DNA of 64,000 nucleotides, from the NCBI RefSeq assembly GCF_000949425.1, contig NZ_CP010976.1, positions 2,728,001 to 2,792,000 on the forward strand, given 5' to 3'. Positions within the stretch are counted from its first letter, which is position 1. The number at the start of each line of letters is the position of its first letter. A model generated the notes under the pieces. The model was not told where the DNA came from. It was given only the letters and a program-made list of their open reading frames with translations, and searched no databases. Shown in pieces: positions 21,292 to 30,027 of this stretch. The position numbers and the translations under genes are program-made. Origin of the DNA: Paenibacillus sp. IHBB 10380. GTDB lineage: Bacteria > Bacillota > Bacilli > Paenibacillales > Paenibacillaceae.

Positions 21292-21349
21292 GATAGCCTC
21301 CATATCTCCTTGTACATGTATTTCAATACCTTAAACGTACTGATCATCA

Positions 21350-23059
21350 TTAATTCTGCGCAGCTTCCATCACTTTAGACAGGACTGTCTCCTGATCTAA
21401 TGTTAGCCGCTCATCACGATGACGTTCTTTAAATTCTACAATCCCGTTAATAGCATCCTTACCTACTACGATGCGAATCGGAATCCCTAATAAATCTGAA
21501 TCCTTAAACTTCACACCTGCTCGCTCATCACGATCATCAAGTAATACCTCAATCCCTGCGGCTATCATTTGCTTATATAATTGCTCTGCAATTGCAACTT
21601 GCGTGCTATCTTTAATAGAAACGGGTATGATGTGAACTTGAAATGGTGCCAATGGTTTCGGCCAAATAATACCATGCTCATCATTATTTTGCTCAATAAC
21701 TGCGGCTAGTAAGCGAGAAATACCGATACCGTAACAACCCATGATCATCGGTTGCTCCTTACCTTGTACATCTAGATACTTTGCTCCTAGCTTTTCACTA
21801 TACTTCGTTCCAAGCTTAAATACATGTCCTACCTCAATTCCACGATCGAATTGTAAAGGTGCTCCACAATGAAAACAAACATCCCCTTCTTGCGCCTCAC
21901 GATATTCTCCTTGGCGATTAGCAGAGAAGTGTACACCCGGTACGACATGCTTCAAATGATAGTGTTCTTCATTCGCACCCACAATACCGCCGCCCACTAT
22001 TTTGGCCTCTTCATGATCCATATAGATAGGAATCGTGAGTCCAATCGGTCCCACATAACCATGCGGAGCATCCGATACACTTAGAACCGTGACATCATCA
22101 GCTAGTTCTATTGTCGTTACTCCAAGATCGTTTAATAATTTAGTTTCATTCACATTATGGTCTCCCCGCATAACAACGGCTATGGGATCTCCATCGGCTA
22201 CATAGATCAAGGTCTTCAAAATATCCTTCGCCTGCACCTTCAACAGCTTAACAAGATCTTCCACTGTCTTGGTATGAGGTGTATGTAGCTTTTCTACAGA
22301 TTCAGAGTGTTCCCCTTGGGATTGCTCATCACTAGAAGGCGCTGAAATAGCCTTTTCTATATTAGCGGAATAATGACAGCTAGAACATGTAACTACTGTA
22401 TCTTCACCTACATCAGATAGAACCATAAACTCATGCGTCTCGCCTTCTCCACCAATGGTACCCGCATCGGCCTCCACAGCTGTGAATCTCAGATCGCATC
22501 GACTAAATATTTGATGATAAGCTTTAAACATAGCCTTATATGTAATATCTAATCCTTCCCAATCCATATCAAAAGAATAGGCATCCTTCATTAGGAATTC
22601 TCTACCTCTAAGGAGTCCATATCTGGGTCTTCGCTCATCACGAAACTTAGTCTGAATCTGAAAAAGGGTGATCGGTAGCTTACGATATGACTTAATATCA
22701 TTCGCAACCAAGGCCGTAATTACTTCTTCATGCGTAGGTCCAAGAGCGAATTCCCGTCCGTGTCTGTCCTTGAGCCGAATGAGTTCTGGTCCATAATCCG
22801 CATATCGCCCCGACTCATGCCACAACTCTGTAGGCTGCATAACAGGAAGGTGTAGCTCTTGCCCTCCTGCACGTTCCATTTCTTGCCGAACGATGTTCTC
22901 AATCTTTCGGAGCACTCTCCAGCCCATAGGTAAATATGAATATACTCCAGCAGCAAGTTGTCTGATTAACCCTGCTCTTAATAATAGTTGATGGCTAATT
23001 GCATCCGTCTCAGAAGGGGTATCTCTTAGTGTTGGCATAAATAATGTATTCTGTCTCAT
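21350..23059 (-). CDS. proS: Prolyl-tRNA synthetase
   Basis: 569 residues, bacterial-type ProRS that charges tRNA-Pro. Class II motifs are readable: motif 1/2 region GWRVLRKIENIVRQEMERAG, TELWHESGRY, GPTHEEVITALV, and motif 2 FRDERRPRYGLLRGREFLMK. Between about residues 225 and 390 lies the INS editing insertion expected for bacterial ProRS (QAKDILKTLIYVADGDPIAV). The anticodon-binding C-terminal domain (FQVHIIPVSIKDS...ERAGVKFKDSDLLGIPIRIV) is complete. No T-box leader (AGGGTGGNACCGCG) is visible in the 136 bp upstream, where it is divergent from ktrB. Confidence 0.97.
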   Translation of the reverse strand: MRQNTLFMPTLRDTPSETDAISHQLLLRAGLIRQLAAGVYSYLPMGWRVLRKIENIVRQEMERAGGQELHLPVMQPTELWHESGRYADYGPELIRLKDRHGREFALGPTHEEVITALVANDIKSYRKLPITLFQIQTKFRDERRPRYGLLRGREFLMKDAYSFDMDWEGLDITYKAMFKAYHQIFSRCDLRFTAVEADAGTIGGEGETHEFMVLSDVGEDTVVTCSSCHYSANIEKAISAPSSDEQSQGEHSESVEKLHTPHTKTVEDLVKLLKVQAKDILKTLIYVADGDPIAVVMRGDHNVNETKLLNDLGVTTIELADDVTVLSVSDAPHGYVGPIGLTIPIYMDHEEAKIVGGGIVGANEEHYHLKHVVPGVHFSANRQGEYREAQEGDVCFHCGAPLQFDRGIEVGHVFKLGTKYSEKLGAKYLDVQGKEQPMIMGCYGIGISRLLAAVIEQNNDEHGIIWPKPLAPFQVHIIPVSIKDSTQVAIAEQLYKQMIAAGIEVLLDDRDERAGVKFKDSDLLGIPIRIVVGKDAINGIVEFKERHRDERLTLDQETVLSKVMEAAQN

Positions 23060-23282
23060 CCTTATCTCCTCCCAAACATAATAAAGAACACATTCAACCC
23101 TGTAAAGGGACGAAAGTATTCACACTGCATACTTGGACTTATGATCTTGATAAGCTTTTTAAATAATATAGTTCACAATACCTTACATCAATAAGTTGAA
23201 TAAAGTCAATAACATCTGTTTTATTATTGTTGGGTACACTATAATAGACAGAATGACATTTTTGGAAGGTGAACCACTACAT

Positions 23283-24638
23283 ATGAAAAGAAAGAAAATA
23301 TTACGATTTTTATTAACGCCTCCCAAAATATTAGTACTGGGGTTTATGTTAATTATACTAACGGGGGCCATATTGCTCTCCTCACCCCTAGCGACTTCAG
23401 AAGCTGAGCCGTTATCCTTTGTAAATGCACTATTCATGGCTACATCGGCTACGTGTGTAACAGGACTAGCTGTAATAGATCCGGGAATTCACTTATCCAC
23501 CTTTGGAGAGCTGGTATTATTATTTCTTGTCCAGATTGGGGGAATAGGTTTCACAACTATGGCAACCCTTATTGCACTGTTGTTTAATAAACGCATCTCA
23601 CTTAAAGAGCGCTTAATCCTTCAACAAGCGATGAACCATGGCAGTATGGAAGGTATTGTGAGGCTCATCCGAAAAGTGATTCTGTACTCATTATTAATTG
23701 AGCTTATCGGTACGATTCTCCTTGCTATCCGATTCTCCTTGGACATGCCTTTCTGGAAAGCCGCTTATTTCGGTATGTTCCACAGTATCTCTACGTTCAA
23801 TAACGCGGGATTCAATATATTTGGTAACATTCATGAATTTTCGGATGGCTTTAATTCCTATGTAAACGATCCTTACATCAATCTGATTCTAATGGTCTTA
23901 ATCTTCCTCGGAGGAATCGGCTTTATCGTTATTTCGGACTTACTAAGCTATCGCGAGACTAGAAAACTCTCACTCCATAGCAAAATTGTCCTATCCACCT
24001 CAGTCTGTCTTATTGTGTTGGGTACGATCGTTATCTATTTGAGCGAATATAGTAATCAGGATACTTTGAAAGCCCTGAGTGAACCAGGCAAATTAATGGC
24101 CTCTTTACTCCAATCTGTCACAACACGCTCCGGAGGAATTACAACACTGGATACTGCTTCTTTGAGACAATCAACGCAATTTTTCATGATCATCTTAATG
24201 TTCATCGGTGCTGCACCTGGTTCAACAGGAGGTGGGATCAAAGTAACAACCTTTGCCATTCTCATCGGAGCCGTGATCAGTATGGCGCGTGGCAAAGAAG
24301 ATGTTGTCTTTTTCCGCAATCGAATCTCCAAGGAAGTCGTATATAAAGCCATCACACTAACATTATTATCCTTTCTACTCGTTATCGCCTTTACCATGCT
24401 ACTATCTATAACCGAGGATCAACAATTTCTGAGTATATTATTCGAAGCAACCTCTGCATTTGGTACATGTGGTATTTCGATAGGGTTAACGCAACAACTC
24501 TCTCCTATCGGCAAAATTGCCATTACATTTCTCATGTTCCTAGGCCGGCTAGGACCTTTAACCTTAGCTTACGCACTGACTCCGAAGAAACAAAAGACAC
24601 CTTTCCGTTATCCAGAAGGTAAAATAACGATAGGTTAG
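23283..24638 (+). CDS. ktrB: Ktr-type potassium uptake membrane subunit
   Basis: The TrkH/KtrB superfamily has four M1-P-M2 repeats per subunit, and the P-loop glycines are readable: SATCVTGLAVID, STFNNAGFNIF, TTRSGGITTLD and SAFGTCGISIGLT. KtrB imports K+ with Na+ under control of a cytosolic KtrA/KtrC ring, and no such partner gene lies in this window. I start at ATG 23283 (MKRKKILRFLLTPPK; 451 residues, matching the family's ~445) after GGAAGGTGA, rather than at the upstream in-frame codon at 23196. It is divergent from proS. Confidence 0.92.
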   Translation: MKRKKILRFLLTPPKILVLGFMLIILTGAILLSSPLATSEAEPLSFVNALFMATSATCVTGLAVIDPGIHLSTFGELVLLFLVQIGGIGFTTMATLIALLFNKRISLKERLILQQAMNHGSMEGIVRLIRKVILYSLLIELIGTILLAIRFSLDMPFWKAAYFGMFHSISTFNNAGFNIFGNIHEFSDGFNSYVNDPYINLILMVLIFLGGIGFIVISDLLSYRETRKLSLHSKIVLSTSVCLIVLGTIVIYLSEYSNQDTLKALSEPGKLMASLLQSVTTRSGGITTLDTASLRQSTQFFMIILMFIGAAPGSTGGGIKVTTFAILIGAVISMARGKEDVVFFRNRISKEVVYKAITLTLLSFLLVIAFTMLLSITEDQQFLSILFEATSAFGTCGISIGLTQQLSPIGKIAITFLMFLGRLGPLTLAYALTPKKQKTPFRYPEGKITIG

Positions 24639-24690
24639 TGTAGTGGGTAAATTCCAGTGAGTCAGTTCATGGATGATAAGGCAACATAAT

Positions 24691-24753
24691 AAGGCTTCGC
24701 CTTCTACTTAAATGGAAATATTCCACTGAAGTTAGACTGCGAAGCCTTTTTCT
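24691..24753. terminator. Bidirectional terminator between ktrB and the response regulator
   Basis: AGGCTTCGC (24692-24700) pairs with GCGAAGCCT (24739-24747), followed by TTTTTCTTG on the plus strand. The two flanking genes converge here. Confidence 0.8.
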
Positions 24754-24776
24754 TGTTCAATTCTTGTGATTTGAAG

Positions 24777-25445
24777 CTACTTCCATTTATGAAACAGTCC
24801 ATTTTTTCTACTGACTAATCCTTTTTCCATTGCATAACGAGTTAATTGGACCCGGTTCTCGAGGTGTAACTTTTGCAATATATTTTTCAAATGATTCTTC
24901 ACGGTTTGATCCGAAATAGCAAGCTCTAGCGCAATCTCTTTATTCGTCATCCCTGAAGCGACCCAGTTCAGAATTTCTCGCTCTCGCGCGGTTAAAGGAA
25001 TGTGATCTTCGCCTGCTACAGACACAGGGAATTCCTTCAATATTCTAAAAGCTAACTCACGACTGAGTGGAGCTTCATCGCTCATAATTGCCTGCAAATA
25101 TTCTAGCCACGTTGACGGTGATAAATTTTTGAGCAAATACCCTTGCGCGCCTTGCTTCAAAGCTTCAAATAGATGTGTTACATCATCCGATACCGTAATC
25201 ATGACAATTTTGACGTATGGGTATTGCAACTTAATGACTCGGGTAGCCTCAAGCCCCCCCATCCCTTGCATTTGGATATCCATAAGAATTAGATCCGGCA
25301 TCAATGTCTCTGTACAAGCCACAGCTTCTTCTCCGCTAGAAACCACACCCACAATTTCAAACGAAGGTTCTTCAGCTAGGATATTGCCGATCGCCTCCCT
25401 TGCTTGAGGTGAATCATCCACAACTAGCACTCGATATATACTCAT
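24777..25445 (-). CDS. NarL/LuxR-family response regulator
   Basis: 222 residues. The receiver domain has acidic D10/D11, phospho-acceptor D56 (in LILMDIQM), T/S in MITVSDD and K in LLKNLSP. The C-terminal LuxR-type helix-turn-helix is LTAREREILNWVASGMTNKE with IALELAISDQTVKNHLKNIL. Its ATG overlaps the stop of the sensor kinase gene by 4 bp (ATGA), so the two are translationally coupled and form a pair. Target genes are unknown. Confidence 0.93.
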   Translation of the reverse strand: MSIYRVLVVDDSPQAREAIGNILAEEPSFEIVGVVSSGEEAVACTETLMPDLILMDIQMQGMGGLEATRVIKLQYPYVKIVMITVSDDVTHLFEALKQGAQGYLLKNLSPSTWLEYLQAIMSDEAPLSRELAFRILKEFPVSVAGEDHIPLTAREREILNWVASGMTNKEIALELAISDQTVKNHLKNILQKLHLENRVQLTRYAMEKGLVSRKNGLFHKWK

Positions 25446-26281
25446 AAGGGTTGATCCTCCTTCCGAATTTCAATCGCTGTACCTTGATCCACAGGAGGCA
25501 TTGTAACATCCCATCCCAGCTCCTGTGCTCTTTCTTTCATAATTCGCAGACCATATCGATCCTTACGTTTCGGTGCATCTTCTTGTATACCTGTACCATT
25601 ATCCTTTATAGAGACAACCCAGGCAGCCTTTGTTCCCTCTCCTGTAATCGAAACAACCGATGCCTGAGCATGTTTGGTTGTGTTCATCAAGGCCTCACGA
25701 ATACAAGCAAGTAGTTCTACTTTTTGTTTAGAACTCAGATCCGTATCTGGAATGTTCCACTGAATAAGTAGGTTCATTATGGAAGCTTCTTCAGCCGAAT
25801 GCACAATTCTAGACTTCATAGAATCTTCGTATATATCTTCTGAGGATATGACAGGATAACGTAAATTTGCAATGGCTTGACGAGCATATCGATTAACTTC
25901 ATGGACTGTTTTACGAATTTCTTGTAAATCCACTTGTTCCTCACCGGAAGTTTGTTTAGCTTCGGCTCTGTCAATTTGGACAGATAATAAAAACAAGGAC
26001 TGTGCAATGCCATCGTGGAGTTCTCTTGCCAAATGGTCTTTCTCCTTCAGAGAAATCTTCTCAGCACGTTCCTGATTGAGTTCCTCCTGAATCTGTTCCA
26101 ATGATTTAAAGAGTTGATTCAATAGCGTCATGCTAATTAGAAATACGATAACTGGCGTTAGATAATTTCCTAGATCCATTGAAATATATGGCATTAGAAA
26201 ACGATGTCGTACATATTCCCATATCCCCACTACTAGTGTAGGTAGAATGAGAATCATCCATTTAATCTGTTTGTAGGACAT
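25442..26281 (-). CDS. Membrane sensor histidine kinase (HisKA_3/NreB-DesK type)
   Basis: 279 residues. Two hydrophobic spans occupy about residues 8-20 and 41-58 (MILILPTLVVGIWEY and YLTPVIVFLISMTLLNQLF), with little extracytoplasmic domain. A coiled segment leads to the HisKA_3 phospho-acceptor H89 in LARELHDGIAQSLFLLS. The HATPase region has the N-box-like LACIREALMNTTKHAQAS, then SIKDNGTGIQEDAP and RYGLRIMKERAQELG. With so short a sensor region, the signal is probably sensed within the membrane (inference). It is paired with the overlapping downstream response regulator. Confidence 0.9.
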   Translation of the reverse strand: MSYKQIKWMILILPTLVVGIWEYVRHRFLMPYISMDLGNYLTPVIVFLISMTLLNQLFKSLEQIQEELNQERAEKISLKEKDHLARELHDGIAQSLFLLSVQIDRAEAKQTSGEEQVDLQEIRKTVHEVNRYARQAIANLRYPVISSEDIYEDSMKSRIVHSAEEASIMNLLIQWNIPDTDLSSKQKVELLACIREALMNTTKHAQASVVSITGEGTKAAWVVSIKDNGTGIQEDAPKRKDRYGLRIMKERAQELGWDVTMPPVDQGTAIEIRKEDQPL

Positions 26282-26443
26282 GTTAACCTCCTTATGATAT
26301 CCAAGAGCATTATATCGAAGTTAAATCTAAAATACAGCCCCTTCCTTAAGAAGTGACTGCATCTGTCTTTCATAACTTCAGTTCAACTTTCATCTCCGAT
26401 ATGGTTAAAGCTAGCCTTCTGCTTATAAGAATCAGTACCAATT

Positions 26444-29182
26444 TTAAACCTTATCTTTAGTCAATAGTACTTTCATACTCAAGATCACTTGGGTAATATC
26501 TAATGGTTTACTCAAATAGTCTGATGCCCCTGCACTCAAGCATTTGTCCCGATCTTCCTTCATAGCTTTTGCTGTAAGAGCAATAATCGGTAGCTCTGTC
26601 ATTTCTAGCGTCTGGCGAATATTCGTCATCGTCTGATAACCATCCATCTCAGGCATCATAATGTCCATCAGCACAAGATCCACGGGTGTATCGGACTGTA
26701 AAATATCTAAGCATTCGTAACCATTTTTCGCCGTCATTATTTGCATATTAAACTTCTCAAGTGCGTTCGCTAACGCGTACACATTTCGAATGTCATCGTC
26801 TACCACCAATATTCTTTTCCCGTCAAACAATTCTGAATTCGATTGTAAAAGATCAGATTCTGGTGATTGGCTTTGATTCTCCCACAGTAATTTTCCATTG
26901 TAATCATTTCGATATTCCTGAGTAGATGCAGCCTCATCTAATAAGAACAATGGAGGGCGAATTCCCGAATCTGGGTCCGTAACGGGTAGGTATAGTGTGA
27001 ATACACTTCCTGTACCAAGCTCACTTTCCACATGGATATATCCACCTAGCAATCTAGCGAGCTGTACTGATATCGATAACCCTAATCCTGTACCGCCATA
27101 TTTACGAGCGGTCGCTCCATCTGCTTGTTTGAATGCTTCAAATATAAATCCTTGTTGCTCTGGAGATATTCCTATTCCTGTGTCTCGCACAGTGAACGCA
27201 ATCACTTTAGACGCAATTGAAAACTCAGGTGTATTGATGGCTTCTACTTGATAAATCTTTAGAGATACTTCTCCTCGTTCAGTAAACTTAATCGCATTCG
27301 ATAACAGATTTCGTAAGATCTGATGAAGACGAAGCTCATCCGTATACAGGGTATTAGGTGTATTTTCTCCTAATTCTATTTTTAAGTTAATCGATTTATT
27401 TTCAGCCATTTTGAAGAAAGTACAATGCATGATTTCCGGAAGTTCCGTTAAGTTTAGTGTACCTATATCCAATTCTATTTGCCCTGCTTCGACTTTCGAC
27501 AAGTCTAGAATATCATTAATTAAATTTAAGAGGTCACTTCCTGAAGAATGGATGACAGCTGCATAATTCTGCTCTTCTGGTAAAAGAGTGTTATTGCGGT
27601 TCTCCGATAACATTTGAGATAAAATAAGCATACTGTTTAGAGGCGTTCTAAGCTCATGGGACATATTCGCTAGAAATTGAGATTTATAACCAGAACTAGT
27701 CTGCAATTGTATAGTATACTTTTCTAACTCTAACGCAGTCGTCTCTGCTTCATTTATCTGGCCTTCTAGTTTCTCATTTAACGCTTGCATTTCAGCAGCT
27801 TGCATAAGTAGCTCCTCAGATTGAACCTGAAGTTCCTCTGACTGAACTTGTAACTCCTCATTCAGAGCTGAAGATTCATTGTACAGCTCTTGAATTTCCA
27901 TCTTGTTAATCACTGAGTGCATCGTAACACCAAGTGTGAGTAATAACTGTTTGAGAAGATCAAGCTGCTGAGGAGTACAACTCACAAGGGATCCTAATTC
28001 AATGACAGCTAATACCTTACCTTCAAATTCTACGGGAGCAACAATAATCTCATTAGGAATCGCATGTCCTAAACCTGAATGTATGACCATATAATCATTA
28101 GGGATCTGATTTAGTATCAACATGCGTTTTTCTTTAGCGGACTGACCCACAAGCCCCTCACCCCATAAGAAACTATCTTTACCTAATCCACTATTGTCTT
28201 CAAAAGAACCCGCATAAGATGCGACCTTCTCTAACTGTTTTTCTTTAGTCACATACAAAATACCAAAAAGAATATTTAATAGCCCAGCAATATTGTCCAG
28301 AAATATTTGACCTAATGAACTCAAATTAGAAGCACTTTGAATTATTGTGGACATTCGCGCAATCTGATCCTTCGTCCAATTCTTTCGATCCATCACTGCT
28401 AGAAGCTCATTCGTTGAATCAGCCAGTCTAGAAGTCTCATCTTGTCTCCTAACTTCAATACGTCTAGTTAAATTACCCCCAGCAGCAATTTCATTGATCG
28501 CTTCAATGACCAGTTTAATAGGATTCACGATGTTTCTTGAAATCATGAGCGCCGCAGCAATGGACACTATAGCGACTAGAATCCAAAGAGAATATATGGT
28601 AATCATTAAGTTCTTGTTATTCTCAGCTAACGTAGCCACTCGTTCATCAGTCAACGTCTTCTCAATTTCAAGAAAAGTTGCAAACTGATTACGTAAGAAA
28701 TCCATCTTATTTTTGCCGGAGTCACTATTAAAGGAACGAAGTAACTCTTCCTCTTGATTGTTCTTCTTCAAAGATATTAGAAGGCTTCCTTCATTATTAA
28801 TCCATTGCATAATATTCTGTTGTATATCTTGCAAGTTCTTCTGTTGAACAGGGTTATCTGATACCAATTGGTATAATTGATTATATTCGAGAGGCCATTT
28901 AGAAAGAGCCGTATCATACGGTTCAAGATAATTCGTCTCACCCGTGATAATGTAACCCCGTTGACCTGTTTCCATATCAAGCACGTTCTTCTCGATACTA
29001 TGGGTTAGATCATGTACTTGTATATCATGGTCACTAATAAAATCTGTTTCTCGTTGCAGCGATTGAACCCGTTCCGATATAATCCCGAGAAATGCACCCA
29101 AACAAAATAGAATCAGGACGTAACCAAGAATAATTCGAGTGCTTATTTTATTGAACAAAACTTTCTTAAACAACCCTGCCAA
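26444..29182 (-). CDS. CHASE3-HAMP-GAF hybrid histidine kinase with C-terminal receiver
   Basis: 912 residues. TM1 is at about 13-35, followed by a periplasmic-side CHASE3-like segment (DLTHSIEKNVLDMETGQRGY), TM2 near 200, and HAMP (NPIKLVIEAINEIAAGGNLT). A GAF-like domain spans ~270-420. A heptad coiled coil (QVQSEELQVQSEELLMQAAE) leads to HisKA with NMSHELRTPLN at about residue 509. The HATPase shows N/G boxes (LRNLLSNAIKFTERGEV, DTGIGISPEQQ, GGTGLGLSISVQLARLLGG), and the receiver has D at about 838 (VDLVLMDIMMPEMDG). The architecture is that of Bacillales multi-domain stress-signalling kinases. No phosphotransfer partner is adjacent; it is co-directional with the kinase/regulator pair but separated by 162 bp. 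Confidence 0.93.
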   Translation of the reverse strand: MAGLFKKVLFNKISTRIILGYVLILFCLGAFLGIISERVQSLQRETDFISDHDIQVHDLTHSIEKNVLDMETGQRGYIITGETNYLEPYDTALSKWPLEYNQLYQLVSDNPVQQKNLQDIQQNIMQWINNEGSLLISLKKNNQEEELLRSFNSDSGKNKMDFLRNQFATFLEIEKTLTDERVATLAENNKNLMITIYSLWILVAIVSIAAALMISRNIVNPIKLVIEAINEIAAGGNLTRRIEVRRQDETSRLADSTNELLAVMDRKNWTKDQIARMSTIIQSASNLSSLGQIFLDNIAGLLNILFGILYVTKEKQLEKVASYAGSFEDNSGLGKDSFLWGEGLVGQSAKEKRMLILNQIPNDYMVIHSGLGHAIPNEIIVAPVEFEGKVLAVIELGSLVSCTPQQLDLLKQLLLTLGVTMHSVINKMEIQELYNESSALNEELQVQSEELQVQSEELLMQAAEMQALNEKLEGQINEAETTALELEKYTIQLQTSSGYKSQFLANMSHELRTPLNSMLILSQMLSENRNNTLLPEEQNYAAVIHSSGSDLLNLINDILDLSKVEAGQIELDIGTLNLTELPEIMHCTFFKMAENKSINLKIELGENTPNTLYTDELRLHQILRNLLSNAIKFTERGEVSLKIYQVEAINTPEFSIASKVIAFTVRDTGIGISPEQQGFIFEAFKQADGATARKYGGTGLGLSISVQLARLLGGYIHVESELGTGSVFTLYLPVTDPDSGIRPPLFLLDEAASTQEYRNDYNGKLLWENQSQSPESDLLQSNSELFDGKRILVVDDDIRNVYALANALEKFNMQIMTAKNGYECLDILQSDTPVDLVLMDIMMPEMDGYQTMTNIRQTLEMTELPIIALTAKAMKEDRDKCLSAGASDYLSKPLDITQVILSMKVLLTKDKV

Positions 29183-29267
29183 CTCCTATCACTAATCCTA
29201 TTTATTAAGATGAATATTCACTTTCTCTTCATCCTTCTAATCATTTCACTGCTTTATAGCTAGTAAC

Positions 29268-29303
<36 letters not shown>

Positions 29304-29567
29304 CCCATGTCCGTAACGATTTGATTATGCACGAATACAAATATACCACACATTATATAGATCTATTTATACAAAAGAAAAAGCTCTCACCATTTATAAC
29401 AAAGGGTACTCCATCTTATATTTATTCTAAGTTTAGTCTAGAAACTGATAAGTGATAACCTACCTACTCTGGCCGCTTCAAAAATATTAGAATTATTCAT
29501 ATTCATGAATAATAACGGCTAACTATCAAATAATAATATCAACTTTCACTCAACAAGGAGGACAAAT

Positions 29568-29894
29568 ATCCATAATCATTCTAAAAGAAGCGTATCTTGT
29601 ATACTCATGGTACTGTTATTGATCTCCGTCATCACATTAGGCATGATCTACGCTGATCCAGCGTATGCCAAATGGGGTAACCTTGCAGTCCATGAAGCTC
29701 ATAAGAAATATGAGGCCTCGGTTGTTGATTATCTCCATTTGGGGCGAACAACGATATCTACGAACACAGCTACAGAAAAATTTAAACTCATACTTAAAAA
29801 AGAAGATAAAGAATTCGGCGTATTTGTAACGATTACCTTCAATCCTCTAAATGATAAATTTCAGTCCATTCAGTTTAGTGAAACTGAGCAATAA
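29568..29894 (+). CDS. Secreted DUF3889 protein (YqzG-like), possible ATC start
   Basis: The mature part (AKWGNLAVHEAHKKYEASVV, DYLHLGRTTIS, EKFKLILKKEDKEFGVFVTI) fits the DUF3889 family of small secreted Bacillales proteins of unknown function. The only in-frame ATG (29607) would give a signal peptide lacking positive charges. A perfect AAGGAGG six to seven bases before ATC at 29568 suggests initiation there, giving HNHSKRS ahead of the hydrophobic core (CILMVLLLISVITLGMIY) and an AYA-K cleavage site. So the start is either the rare ATC codon or an ATG changed by mutation or sequencing error. It is monocistronic and ends before the palindromic terminator. Confidence 0.7.
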   Translation: MHNHSKRSVSCILMVLLLISVITLGMIYADPAYAKWGNLAVHEAHKKYEASVVDYLHLGRTTISTNTATEKFKLILKKEDKEFGVFVTITFNPLNDKFQSIQFSETEQ

Positions 29895-29967
29895 AGCATA
29901 CCTCCACAGCTACCGATCAATCCCCACTAAAATACATGTTAAGATATAACCTAAACAAGACATTATT

Positions 29968-30017
29968 AACATAACACAAACCACATATGAAATTTCATAT
30001 GTGGTTTGTGTTATGTT
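29968..30017. terminator. Perfect 50-bp palindrome, bidirectional terminator
   Basis: AACATAACACAAACCACATA followed by TGAAA, then its exact complement with no extra loop bases, then TTTATATTTTTTT on the plus strand. It separates converging genes (DUF3889 and the M3 peptidase). Confidence 0.85.
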
Positions 30018-30027
30018 TTATATTTTT

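Noticed and set aside
23060..23195. T-box leader for proS
   Set aside because: No AGGGTGGNACCGCG box or specifier stem is visible in the short divergent intergenic region.
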